NCBI RefSeq assembly: GCF_003150835.1
Contig: NZ_CP029479.1
Span: forward strand, 1,488,001-1,552,000
DNA: 64,000 bases
Reading direction: 5' to 3'
Source of the DNA: Phenylobacterium parvum
GTDB taxonomy: Bacteria; Pseudomonadota; Alphaproteobacteria; Caulobacterales; Caulobacteraceae
Shown here one piece after another: positions 9,049-17,082 of the stretch (position 1 is the stretch's first letter; each line of letters opens with the position of its first letter). The notes below the pieces were generated by a model. That model made no database searches. It worked only from the letters and a program-made list of their open reading frames with translations, and had not been told where the DNA came from. Made by a program: the position numbers and the translations under genes.

Positions 9049-9783
9049 ATGGGGCGAATCCGGGGATTCCGCTCCCTCGTTCATCCTGCAGAGGTCGAAA
9101 TCCCGGACGTGCCGAAGCCCAAAGCCAGAGAGAAAGTCCAGGTCGACCTCGCGCCCGAGGACTTCCCCCAGGATCCCGCCCGCCCCGTGGGGGTGGTCGC
9201 CTTTGACTTCGACGGGACCCTGACGGTCCGGGACAGCTTCACCACCTTCCTCGCCTGGCGGGCTGGGGCGGCGGGGTGGGCCCGGGGCCTGGCCGCCCTG
9301 GCGCCCTCCGCTGGACGCTACCTCGTCAACCGCGATCGCGGGCTGCTCAAGGCGGCGACCGTTCGGCGTTTCCTGGCCGGGACGCCCCGCCAGGAGCTTG
9401 AAGCCCAGGCCCGGGCCTTTGCCGAAGCCCACGCCACGCGCCTCCTGAGACCGGACGCCCTGCGCTCCTGGCGCTACTGGCGCGCCCGGGGCGCAACCCT
9501 GGCGATTGTCACGGCCTCGCCCGAGATCCTGGTCGCTCCCTTCGCACGGGGGCTAGGCGCCGATCACCTTCTGGGAACACGGCTTGTCGAGGACGAAATG
9601 GGCCGGATCACGGGTGAACTGGACGGCGCCAACTGCCGTGGGCCCGAGAAGATGCGCAGGCTGACAGAGGTTTTTGGCCCCGACCTACGCCTGGCGGCGG
9701 CCTATGGAGACACCTCGGGCGACACCGACATGCTGTCACGAGCCGCCCATGCCGGCTTTCGGGAGTTCCGGGAGAGACCCTGA
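9049..9783 (+). CDS. cicA: CicA-like HAD-superfamily phosphatase
   Basis: A 244-residue HAD (subfamily IB) hydrolase. Motif I is AFDFDGTLT with Asp53/Asp55, motif II is ATLAIVTAS, the conserved lysine lies in GPEKMRRLTE, and motif IV is AAYGDTSGDTDML. It lies between clpP and clpX on the opposite strand. The known CicA of Caulobacter crescentus is a phosphotransferase-family protein encoded between clpP and clpX whose dosage affects growth and cell shape; position and family support the name. The start is uncertain: ATG 9049 gives about 50 extra residues before the HAD fold and lacks a good Shine-Dalgarno, and GTG codons near 9187 would start right at the fold. Confidence 0.8.
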   Translation: MGRIRGFRSLVHPAEVEIPDVPKPKAREKVQVDLAPEDFPQDPARPVGVVAFDFDGTLTVRDSFTTFLAWRAGAAGWARGLAALAPSAGRYLVNRDRGLLKAATVRRFLAGTPRQELEAQARAFAEAHATRLLRPDALRSWRYWRARGATLAIVTASPEILVAPFARGLGADHLLGTRLVEDEMGRITGELDGANCRGPEKMRRLTEVFGPDLRLAAAYGDTSGDTDMLSRAAHAGFREFRERP

Positions 9784-9789
9784 ACGGGG

Positions 9790-10404
9790 TCAGTCCTCCC
9801 CGCGGTTCTCCTGGACATGGTCGACGAGGCCCCAGTCGCGGGCTTCCTCGGGCGTCATGAAGGTGTCGGCGTCGAGCTTGTCCTCGACTTCCTGGTAGGT
9901 GCGCCCGGTGTGCTTGGCGTAGATTTCGTTCAGGCGACGCTTGATCTTGAGGATGTCCTCGGCGTGGCGCTCGATGTCCGAGGCCTTGCCGGAATAGCCC
10001 CCCGAGGGCTGGTGCACCATGATCCGCGCATTGGGCAGGCTGATGCGCTGCCCCGGTGCGCCGGCGGCCAGCAGGAAGGACCCCATGGAGGCGGCATAAC
10101 CCATGCAGAGGGTGGCCACGGGGCTGCGGATGTACTGCATGGTGTCGTAGATCGCGAGGCCGGACGACACCACTCCGCCGGGGGAGTTGATGTACATCTG
10201 GATCTCCTTCTTGGGGTTCTCGGCCTCAAGATAGAGCAGCTGGGCGCATACCAGGGCGGCCATCCCGTCCTCGACGGGACCGGAGACGAAGATCACGCGC
10301 TCCTTCAGGAGGCGCGAGAAGATGTCGAAGGCGCGCTCGCCCCGGCTGGTCTGCTCGACGACCATGGGGACAAGGTTCAGGGCGGTCGTCACCATATCCG
10401 GCAT
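9790..10404 (-). CDS. clpP: ClpP, proteolytic subunit of Clp protease
   Basis: A 204-residue serine peptidase of normal length. The catalytic serine is Ser106 (MGYAASMGS), the histidine His131 ([10 protein letters not shown]), and the acidic partner lies in [28 protein letters not shown] is the usual substrate-binding segment. Two heptameric rings form the proteolytic chamber served by ClpX and ClpA. It lies 108 bp downstream of tig on the same strand. The stop is only 6 bp from the end of convergent cicA, so the two genes must share any termination region. Confidence 0.98.
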   Translation of the reverse strand: MPDMVTTALNLVPMVVEQTSRGERAFDIFSRLLKERVIFVSGPVEDGMAALVCAQLLYLEAENPKKEIQMYINSPGGVVSSGLAIYDTMQYIRSPVATLCMGYAASMGSFLLAAGAPGQRISLPNARIMVHQPSGGYSGKASDIERHAEDILKIKRRLNEIYAKHTGRTYQEVEDKLDADTFMTPEEARDWGLVDHVQENRGED

Positions 10405-10512
10405 TGGCGTGCACCTTCAGGCTGAAGCGGCGACTCCTCCGCGGAGACGCCCGCTCCCGATATCGCGTTTCGCCCGGGCCATGGCAAGGCCGCGCCCGGG
10501 ATTGTCCCCGGC

Positions 10513-11877
10513 CTAGGACCTGTAGGCCGAAGGCATGTCTTCTTCCTTCAGGAGCTCCTCGCGGGAGACCTTCTCGTCCTCGACCTGGGCCTTCGAGACG
10601 ATCAGGTCGACGACCTTCTCCTCGAAGATGGGCGCGCGGATCTGCGCCTGGGCCGAGGGATTCTGGCGAAGGAAGTCAAAGATCTGCTGGGCCTGGGGTC
10701 CATAGCGCATGGCCTCCTGGCGCATGGCCTCGGCCAGTTCCTGCTCGGTCACCTGGACATTGTTGATCCGGCCGACCTCGGCGAGGACGAGGCCGAGACG
10801 GACCCGGCGCTCGGCGATCTTGCGATATTCCTCGCTGAGCTGGTCGTCGGACTTGTCGGTGTCCTCGGGCGGCAGGTTGCCAGCGGTCTTGTCCTGCTGG
10901 ACCTGGTCCCAGATCTGCGAGAACTCGGCCTCGACCATCCGCGGCGGAAGCGGGAAATCGTGCTTCTCGTCCAGGATGTCGAGCAGGGCGCGCTTCAGCT
11001 TGAAGCGCGTCGCGCCGGCGAACTGGGACTGGAGGTTGGAGCGCAGCAGCTCCTTCAGCTTCTCCAGGTCCTCGATGCCGAGGCGCTGGGCCAGCTCGTC
11101 GTCGATCTTGCTGGCCTTGGGCGCGCGGACTTCCTTCACCTTGACCGTGAATTCGGCGTCCTTGCCGGCCAGCTGGGCCGCCTGGTACTCGGCGGGGAAG
11201 GTCACCTTTACCAGGACCTCGTCCTCGGCCTTGGCGCCCACGAGCTGCTCCTCGAAGCCCGGGATGAACTGGCCCGAACCCAGGGTCAGGGTGGCGTCCC
11301 CGGCCGACCCGCCCTCGAAGACCTCGCCGTCGACGCGGCCTACAAAGTCGATCAGCAGCTGGTCGCCATCCTTGGCCTTCACGGTCTTGCCCTTGCGGGG
11401 CTCGTAGGTCTTGGAGGACTCCGCCAGTTCGGCGACGGCCTCGTCGACTTCCTTGTCGGTGGGCTCATAGACCGGACGCTTCAGGGTAATGCCCGAGAAA
11501 TCAGCCGGCTCGAACTCGGGGATGACCTCAAGGGCGATCTCGTAGGCGAGGTCCGCCTTGCCCTCGACCACCTGCTGGATGTCGCCCTCGGGGCGCAGGT
11601 CCGGCTCTCCGGCCGGGCGCAGGTTGTTGTCGGCCAGGACCTTCTGGGTGGTCTCGGTGATGGTCTGCTCGACCACCTCGCTCATCAGCGAACGGCCAAA
11701 CATCTTGCGGACATGAGCCGTCGGCACCTTGCCGGGCCGGAAGCCCTTGAGGTTGAGGGTGGGCGTGATCTCGGCGATCCGGGCCTCGACCTTTTCCGCC
11801 AACAGGGCGGAGGGCACGGTCACGCCGTAGACCCGGCTCAGACCTTCAATGGACTTCTCAACGATCTGCATCGACAT
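10513..11877 (-). CDS. tig: trigger factor
   Basis: A 454-residue ribosome-associated chaperone. The N-terminal ribosome-binding domain carries the signature GFRPGKVP (about 45-52). The FKBP-type peptidyl-prolyl isomerase domain is at about 155-245 ([20 protein letters not shown]). The rest is the helical C-terminal arm domain, ending in an acidic tail. It binds nascent chains at the ribosome exit. Two ATGs six bases apart could start it (11877 or 11871); the second, MQIVEKS, is the commoner family start. It heads the quality-control block. Confidence 0.97.
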   Translation of the reverse strand: MSMQIVEKSIEGLSRVYGVTVPSALLAEKVEARIAEITPTLNLKGFRPGKVPTAHVRKMFGRSLMSEVVEQTITETTQKVLADNNLRPAGEPDLRPEGDIQQVVEGKADLAYEIALEVIPEFEPADFSGITLKRPVYEPTDKEVDEAVAELAESSKTYEPRKGKTVKAKDGDQLLIDFVGRVDGEVFEGGSAGDATLTLGSGQFIPGFEEQLVGAKAEDEVLVKVTFPAEYQAAQLAGKDAEFTVKVKEVRAPKASKIDDELAQRLGIEDLEKLKELLRSNLQSQFAGATRFKLKRALLDILDEKHDFPLPPRMVEAEFSQIWDQVQQDKTAGNLPPEDTDKSDDQLSEEYRKIAERRVRLGLVLAEVGRINNVQVTEQELAEAMRQEAMRYGPQAQQIFDFLRQNPSAQAQIRAPIFEEKVVDLIVSKAQVEDEKVSREELLKEEDMPSAYRS

Positions 11878-11932
11878 TCAACCCACCGGACCTTCCGCGT
11901 CCTGCGCAGGACGGGTCCGCCTTCTTCCGGAA

Positions 11933-11959
11933 AAATGAGCGCCGCCGGAAGCCGGCGGC
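11933..11959 (-). terminator. terminator-like hairpin in the tig leader
   Basis: On the minus strand GCCGCCGG (11959-11952), loop CTT, CCGGCGGC (11948-11941) form a perfect 8-bp GC stem, followed within five bases by TTTTT (11937-11933). That is the shape of an intrinsic terminator. It lies between the candidate tig promoter and the tig start, so it would act as an attenuator or partial terminator of the tig transcript rather than end an upstream gene. Confidence 0.45.
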
Positions 11960-11970
11960 GGAGGGGCGAC

Positions 11971-11999
11971 CTTATGTCACGCGACCGGCCGCGGGCCAA
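11971..11999 (-). promoter_or_regulatory. candidate tig promoter
   Basis: On the minus strand TTGGCC (11999-11994), a 17-nt spacer and CATAAG (11976-11971) give a 4/6 plus 4/6 match to the sigma70 hexamers with ideal spacing. The transcript would start about 85 nt before the tig start codon and include the GC hairpin. Confidence 0.4.
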
Positions 12000-12068
12000 G
12001 TCCAAAGCAGGCGTTGACCGGCGCATACAAGGTTATCAGGCGACAACCCCGTCAGGCCTATCAGATGC

Positions 12069-12098
12069 GGGGACTGTCGGATATCCGGCAGTGTCCCC
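12069..12098. promoter_or_regulatory. large palindrome upstream of the porin
   Basis: GGGGA (12069-12073) pairs with TCCCC (12094-12098), CTG (12074-12076) with CAG (12089-12091), and the centre CGGATATCCG (12078-12087) is a perfect palindrome. One wobble pair and a two-base bulge interrupt it. It has no loop, which fits a protein-binding operator better than an RNA hairpin. It lies about 95 bp upstream of the porin start. Confidence 0.5.
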
Positions 12099-12193
12099 CG
12101 GGCTGTACGGACAGGGTGTCGCCCGGTGGACCCGGCGCCGCAGCCCAACGCCCAGCGGGTCCGGAAGACAGACCGAGGCGACAGGCGGAACAC

Positions 12194-13513
12194 ATGCGAC
12201 ACTTGAACTTTGACACCCCCCGTGGCCGTGGACGGGGACGACTGGCGACCGTAGCGGCCATCTGCGCCCTCCTGGCCGGAGCCCCGGCGCTGGCGCAGGA
12301 AACTGAGAGCTCCTCCGAACCCATCATGACGGCGACGGCGGTGGCCGCTCCTCCTGCGGCGGCTGCGCCGATCAAGTACATCGTGCCGGACCTGTCCGCC
12401 GCCCGCGGCGCCCCCAGGCCCTGGCCGTCAGCCGGCTTCGTGCTCCGTCCCAGCGCCGCGCTCATCGCAGACTGGACCTCCTTCGACCAGGATGACGACA
12501 GCATCGCGCAGGTGGGCAAGCAGAAGGATACCTCAGAGTGGCGGGGATTCCGGCTGCAGGTCCTCGGTTCGTTCGGTGGCTCCTACCGGATCAATTACCA
12601 GCTCGGCGGCGAGTATAAGGGCTTCGACTCAGACCCGACTGACAACTGGCAACTGACCGACATGTCGGTCACCTTCCCGGTCGGCGACAGCACCCGGATC
12701 GCGGTCGGAAAGATCAAGGAGGCCTTCGCCTACGAGATGGTCGGCGACGCCGCCAACCTCCCCCAGAGCGAGCGGGTCCTGAGCCCCTTCTTCGTCTCCC
12801 GGAACACCGGGGTTCGGGTCACCCATGTCCTGGGGCCGGACAAGCGCGCGAACGTCTCCTATGGCTTCGCCAATGATGCCTGGGACGTGGGCACGAACAC
12901 CCACCGCGGCACGGACTATTTCGCCCGGGTGTCCGGCCTGGCCTGGGACGACGCCGCCAACGGTCGCTATCTCCATATTGGCGGCTCCTACCGCTACGCG
13001 GCGGCGGACGGCGCCATACGCTACCGCGGACGCCCCGCCTCGAACGTCGCCTCCAACTTCGTGGACACCGGCGAATTCCCCTCGAACGGCGCCCGACACT
13101 ATGGCCTGGAGGGCCTGCTGAGCTGGGGCGGGCTCTCCCTGCTGGGCGAGTACGCCACCGCCTCGGTGGAGTCGCAGGCCAAGGGCGATCCGAAGTTCAG
13201 CGGCTGGTACCTGACCGGCTCCTGGGTGCTGACCGGCGAGTCCCGCCCCTACGACCGAAAGGTGGGCTACGCCCGCCGTGTGATCCCGAAATCGGCCTGG
13301 GGCGCCCCGGAGCTGGTGGTGCGCTATTCCGACGTGGACCTTGACGACGGGCCGGTCCTGGGCGGACGGTTCACCCGCGTTGACCTGGGCGTGAACTGGT
13401 GGGCCACCACCCGCTGGAAGTTCGGGATCGACCTGGGCCGGACCGAGCTTGACCGCATGGGCAAGACCGGGAAGACCGATACCGTGCTGACCCGGATCCA
13501 GTGGATTTACTGA
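12194..13513 (+). CDS. outer-membrane porin, OprO/OprP-like
   Basis: A 439-residue exported beta-barrel protein. Residues 1-35 contain a twin-arginine-like stretch (RGRGRGR) and a signal peptide ending ALAQ. The mature part alternates polar and aromatic residues in amphipathic strands ([42 protein letters not shown]) and ends in the aromatic IQWIY, as expected for BAM-assembled barrels. The segment [20 protein letters not shown] near the C-terminus resembles phosphate-selective porins of the OprP/OprO family. Its stop overlaps the start of the formylglycine-generating enzyme (TGATG), so the two are translationally coupled, suggesting a role in uptake of sulfated or phosphorylated substrates (inference). 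Confidence 0.85.
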   Translation: MRHLNFDTPRGRGRGRLATVAAICALLAGAPALAQETESSSEPIMTATAVAAPPAAAAPIKYIVPDLSAARGAPRPWPSAGFVLRPSAALIADWTSFDQDDDSIAQVGKQKDTSEWRGFRLQVLGSFGGSYRINYQLGGEYKGFDSDPTDNWQLTDMSVTFPVGDSTRIAVGKIKEAFAYEMVGDAANLPQSERVLSPFFVSRNTGVRVTHVLGPDKRANVSYGFANDAWDVGTNTHRGTDYFARVSGLAWDDAANGRYLHIGGSYRYAAADGAIRYRGRPASNVASNFVDTGEFPSNGARHYGLEGLLSWGGLSLLGEYATASVESQAKGDPKFSGWYLTGSWVLTGESRPYDRKVGYARRVIPKSAWGAPELVVRYSDVDLDDGPVLGGRFTRVDLGVNWWATTRWKFGIDLGRTELDRMGKTGKTDTVLTRIQWIY

Positions 13514-14480
13514 TGCAGGCCTCCGTCGAAGTCCCTCCCCCGCCCGCAGTCCGCGAAGACATGGTGTGGGTGCCTGGAGGCGACTTCACGATGGGTTCTG
13601 ACCACCATTACCCCGAGGAAAAGCCGGCCCGGAAGGTGCGCGTCGGCGGCTTCTGGATGGACCGGGCGCCTGTGACCAACCGGCGGTTCGAGACCTTCGT
13701 CCGGGAGACCGGGCATGTGACCACTGCAGAGCTCGTTCCGCGGGCCGAGGACTATCCCGGCGCCGACCCCCGGATGCTCAAGGCGGCGTCACTGGTCTTC
13801 ACCCCGCCGCGGGGCCCTGTTCCGCTGGGCGATGTCTCGAATTGGTGGAGCTGGACCTTTGGCGCGTCATGGCGCCGGCCGCGTGGCCCGGGAAGCTCCC
13901 TCAAGGGGCTGGAGGACCATCCGGTGGTCCATGTGTCCTGGGACGACGTGGCCGCCTACGCCGCCTGGGCGGGCAAAACCCTGCCGACCGAGGCCGAATG
14001 GGAGTTCGCAGCCTGGGGCGGCCGGCCGGCGGACACGGAGTTCGCCTGGGGGACCGAGCTGGTCCCCGGGGGGTGCACATGGCCAACACCTTCCAGGGCG
14101 CTTTTCCCCACAATAACACCTGCGAGGACGGCTATGCCTTCACCTCGCCCGCCGGAAGCTTCCCGGCCAACGATTACGGGCTTGTCGACATGATCGGCAA
14201 TGTCTGGGAATGGACCTCCGACTGGTTCTCCGCCCAGCCCGGGGCCGGCGCCAAGAGCCCCTGCTGCGTCTCGGAGAACCCGCTCGGCGGGCGTGAGGCC
14301 GACAGCTTCGACCCCGCGCTTCCGCAGATCCGCATCCCTCGCAAGGTCCTCAAGGGCGGTTCGCACATGTGCGCCCCGGCCTACTGCCGCCGCTACCGTC
14401 CGGCGGCGCGCCACGCCCAGGCCATCGACAGCTCCATGAGCCATCTCGGCTTCCGGTGCATCCTGCGGCCCCAGGCCTGA
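13513..14480 (+). pseudogene. formylglycine-generating enzyme, split by an apparent one-base frameshift
   Basis: This is a sulfatase-maturing formylglycine-generating enzyme (FGE/SUMF1 family), which oxidises the active-site Cys of sulfatases to formylglycine. The first part (from ATG 13513) has [39 protein letters not shown] and [14 protein letters not shown]. At the G6 run 14068-14073 the frame breaks; it continues one frame over as [27 protein letters not shown] and the C-terminal CAPAYCRRYRPAAR, which holds the two catalytic cysteines (codons 14370-14372 and 14385-14387). One additional G would restore a 322-residue protein. Either a sequencing error in the homopolymer or a recent inactivation; intact conservation on both sides favours an error or a very young mutation. 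Confidence 0.88.
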
Positions 14481-14516
14481 AGGCGGGGGCCTGAAGGCGG
14501 GGGCCTGAAGGCGGGG
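14475..14516. repeat. three tandem copies of a 14-bp unit over the FGE stop codon
   Basis: GCCTGAAGGCGGGG is repeated exactly three times (14475-14488, 14489-14502, 14503-14516). The TGA of the first copy is the stop codon of the FGE gene, so extra copies leave the protein unchanged. Such perfect short tandem repeats arise by replication slippage and vary in copy number between strains. Confidence 0.9.
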
Positions 14517-14536
14517 CCCTGACCAGCCCCGGGGGC

Positions 14537-14992
14537 TCAGGCGCCGAAGGGCCCGACCCTCGCCATGACGGTCAGGATCACGAAGAGCCCGAAGATCAGC
14601 AGGGTGAAGGCCGCAATCAGGGCCAGGGAGACCGGAAGTCCGGGCTCAGGCGGCAGGAGCTCGGTGACCATCATCTCATCGCGCTGCCGCCGCAGCTGCT
14701 TCATGTAGTTGAAGTGGGACGCGATCCCGAGGGCCAGCAGGATCACGCCCAGGCCCACCAGCGTCAGGCCGAACCGAGCCGGCGCCGCCGTAGGAATGGC
14801 GTCGTCCAGCAGCTTCTTGTCCGCCAGGGACCTGAAGAACGAGAAGATGGTGAAGCCAAAGCCGATCAGCGAAAGCGAGGTGCGCTGGACGCTCATCAGG
14901 GTGCGGTCTGCGGCCATCCGCGTGCGCTGGAAACTGAGGGCCGTCCGCATGGCCGCCATCCGGTCGCCTGCGCTCATTTCCTTCTGGCTCAT
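14537..14992 (-). CDS. DUF202 (YidH-like) inner-membrane protein
   Basis: A 151-residue protein with three predicted membrane segments (about 40-60, 76-96 and 122-145). The segment ADRTLMSVQRTSLSLIGFGF matches the DUF202/YidH signature (xNERTxLAWxRTSLALIGFG). Function is unknown. The start MSQKEM at 14990-14992 is preferred because the DUF202 core follows directly; an in-frame ATG at 15061 would add 23 residues. It is convergent with the FGE gene. Confidence 0.75.
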   Translation of the reverse strand: MSQKEMSAGDRMAAMRTALSFQRTRMAADRTLMSVQRTSLSLIGFGFTIFSFFRSLADKKLLDDAIPTAAPARFGLTLVGLGVILLALGIASHFNYMKQLRRQRDEMMVTELLPPEPGLPVSLALIAAFTLLIFGLFVILTVMARVGPFGA

Positions 14993-15138
14993 GCCGTCCC
15001 CCAAGGTTGCGAGGCCTGAGGATAGAGATGCGGGGCGCGCCCCGGAATGTTCCGTCGCCACATATCCCTAGAACCTATCCTTATGCCCAAACCCCGGGGA
15101 CGCTGCGATAGGATGCCCAGAAATTTCGGGAGAAGACC

Positions 15139-15492
15139 ATGCTTGAACATCTGTTGCATGAAGCCGCCCAGACCCTCGGCCTCCTGGCCGAAATCGCGGT
15201 CGTTCTCGTCGTCGCCTGGGGGGCGGCCGAAGCCCTGTTCAAAACCCTGAGGCACGTGCTCTCCAGCCGCAATGACCTGGCGGTCCGGCGGGAAATCTGG
15301 CTGGGTTTCGCCGCCTGGATCCTGCTCGCCCTGGAGTTCGCCCTGGCCGCAGACATCATCCGGACCGCCGTCGCGCCCACCTGGCAGGACATCGGCATGC
15401 TGGGCGCCATCGCGGCGATCCGGACGGTGCTGAACTGGTTCCTGGCCAAGGACATCACCCATTTCGCTGAGCCCAAGGCACACAAGGGCTGA
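15139..15492 (+). CDS. DUF1622 family membrane protein
   Basis: A 117-residue protein with two or three hydrophobic segments (LGLLAEIAVVLVVAWGAAEAL; IWLGFAAWILLALEFALAADII; IGMLGAIAAIRTVLNWFLAKDI). The pattern LALEFALAADII followed by AAIRTVLNWFL is typical of DUF1622, whose function is unknown. Its stop is one base before the start of the next gene, so the two form an operon. Confidence 0.78.
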   Translation: MLEHLLHEAAQTLGLLAEIAVVLVVAWGAAEALFKTLRHVLSSRNDLAVRREIWLGFAAWILLALEFALAADIIRTAVAPTWQDIGMLGAIAAIRTVLNWFLAKDITHFAEPKAHKG

Positions 15493-15493
15493 C

Positions 15494-16138
15494 ATGGCTG
15501 ATCCGGACTCCCCTTCGCGAAATCGCCGTCTGGAGACCGTCGCCTCGATCATGCTGGCGGCCGCGGGCGTCGCTTCAGCCTGGGCGACCTACCAGTCCTC
15601 GCTGTGGGGCGGCATCCAGGCGAGCAGCTACGCCACCGGGTCCGCCCGGGTGACCGAGGCAGCGCGCCTGGAACTCCAGGCGGGCCAGAAGGCCGGAATG
15701 GATACGGCGCTCTACATGGCCTGGCTCTCGGCCGCCGCCGTGGATGACCGCGAGCTCATGACCTTCTACGAGCGAAGGTTCGCCCCCGGATTCAGGAAGG
15801 TCTTCGCCGAATGGCGGGCGCAGTACCCGGAAGACCTTCGCGGACAGGTCCGCCAGGGCCCCGCGGTTCCCCTGCCCCGCGCCGAGCACCCGGAGTCCCG
15901 CGAGGCGTCAAGGCTGCGCGAGGACGCGTCCAACCTGTTCAGCAAGGCGGACAAGGCGAACGCGACCGGGGACCGCTACGTGGCCTCTACCGTGATCCTG
16001 GCCTTGATCCTGTTCCTGCTGGGCATCTCGACGGTGGCGAGGTCCGAACGGCAGCGGCGACTGCTGGTCATCCTGGCGGGAGGCCTGGGAGTGGCGGTCC
16101 TGGTCTTCCTCCTCAGACTGCCCGTGGCCAGCCTCTAG
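15494..16138 (+). CDS. uncharacterised membrane protein
   Basis: A 214-residue protein: one N-terminal membrane segment (VASIMLAAAGVASAWATY), a central soluble part of about 130 residues with charged helices, and two C-terminal membrane segments (ILALILFLLGISTVA; LLVILAGGLGVAVLVFLLRL). I do not recognise a named family with confidence; it resembles short hypothetical proteins of the DUF4337 type. It starts one base after the DUF1622 gene, so they probably act together in the membrane. Confidence 0.7.
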   Translation: MADPDSPSRNRRLETVASIMLAAAGVASAWATYQSSLWGGIQASSYATGSARVTEAARLELQAGQKAGMDTALYMAWLSAAAVDDRELMTFYERRFAPGFRKVFAEWRAQYPEDLRGQVRQGPAVPLPRAEHPESREASRLREDASNLFSKADKANATGDRYVASTVILALILFLLGISTVARSERQRRLLVILAGGLGVAVLVFLLRLPVASL

Positions 16139-16157
16139 ATCGAACCGGAAGCCCCGG

Positions 16158-17018
16158 TCACTCCTCCTGGAAACCCGACCCCACCTGGTAGACCGCCAGA
16201 ACGAGGGTCCCGACGAGGAGGAAGAGCAGCACCGAGCCCAGCAGGGCGGGCGGGGCGCCGCCCAGCGCGGCGCTGGCGAGGACAATGGCTACGCCCGGAT
16301 GGCGGGAAACGGCGGCCATCGCCGCCGATGTCTTGTCCGGCGCCGGACCGGGGGTCAGGACATGGCCCAGGAGGACGCCGCCAACTGCCAGGAGGACCGC
16401 GGCGGGAAGCGCCGGGGTCGTCGCCGCTGCTGCAAGCGCTGGCCAGACGCCCACCAGGATCAGCAGGACCACCACCGCAAGGACCGCAGTTCCGACGAGG
16501 CCGACCGGCCGGACCAGCCGCGAGGCGAGGTCGGGGGCGAGACTGCGGACGAGCAGGCCCAGTCCCAGGGGGGCCAGGACGGTCAGGGTCAGGACTTTCA
16601 TCATGTCGGCGACGGGCGCCTCGACAGACATGTCGAATGCCCGGGAGAAGATAGCGAGATAGACCGGCGCCAGGGCGACCGACAGGAGGGTCGCGGTGAC
16701 CTGGAGGGCGGTCACCCACTCGGCGTCGCCGCCGACCTTCCACTGCTTGCGCGGAAGGAAGGGCGACATGGGGGAAATGGCGAGGGCCAGCAGGGCGGCG
16801 GCGGCAGGGGCGCCCGGCCCCCCAATCCGCACAAGCAACCAGGCCAGGACAGGCATGGCGATGAACATGGCGCTAAGGGCGCCAACGGCCTTTCGACGGT
16901 TGGAAGGATCCGTGAAGACCCGGAGGGTCGAACCGAAACGGGTCTGTAGCCCGATCGACGCCACCAGCAGGAAGATGCTGGAGATCGCCGCCAGCTTGAG
17001 GGTCTCTGGCGTCAGCAT
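16158..17018 (-). CDS. bile acid:sodium symporter (BASS) family transporter
   Basis: A 286-residue, highly hydrophobic protein with about nine membrane segments. The layout (AISPMSPFLPRKQWKVGGD after the fourth helix, then TALQVTATLLSVALAPVYL, and SRHPGVAIVLASAALGG near the end) fits the BASS/SBF fold, which moves organic anions with sodium. The start at 17016-17018 has GGAG upstream. It lies downstream of the sulfatase on the same strand, 64 bp away, with a perfect hairpin between. Family members include transporters of sulfated steroids, so uptake of a sulfate ester is conceivable (inference). The family call is moderately sure. Confidence 0.65.
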   Translation of the reverse strand: MLTPETLKLAAISSIFLLVASIGLQTRFGSTLRVFTDPSNRRKAVGALSAMFIAMPVLAWLLVRIGGPGAPAAAALLALAISPMSPFLPRKQWKVGGDAEWVTALQVTATLLSVALAPVYLAIFSRAFDMSVEAPVADMMKVLTLTVLAPLGLGLLVRSLAPDLASRLVRPVGLVGTAVLAVVVLLILVGVWPALAAAATTPALPAAVLLAVGGVLLGHVLTPGPAPDKTSAAMAAVSRHPGVAIVLASAALGGAPPALLGSVLLFLLVGTLVLAVYQVGSGFQEE

Positions 17019-17043
17019 GGCGGGCTCCAGTCTCAAGTAAGGC

Positions 17044-17072
17044 CCCCGGATCCGGGACAACCGGATCCGGGG
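17044..17072 (-). repeat. perfect 12-bp hairpin between sulfatase and transporter genes
   Basis: CCCCGGATCCGG (17044-17055), loop of 5 nt, CCGGATCCGGGG (17061-17072). It follows the sulfatase stop codon on the minus strand. There is no T-run, so it may stabilise the 3' end of the sulfatase mRNA or attenuate read-through into the transporter gene. Confidence 0.75.
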
Positions 17073-17082
17073 AAGTCAGCCG

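Larger units (their letters stand above)
11878..12193. other. divergent tig / porin intergenic region
   Basis: These 316 bp separate the divergent tig and porin genes. They hold a tig leader hairpin with a T-run and a candidate tig promoter on the minus strand, and a large imperfect palindrome upstream of the porin (each listed separately). I see no gene here. A possible plus-strand -35 (TTGACC at 12014) has no convincing partner. Confidence 0.6.
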
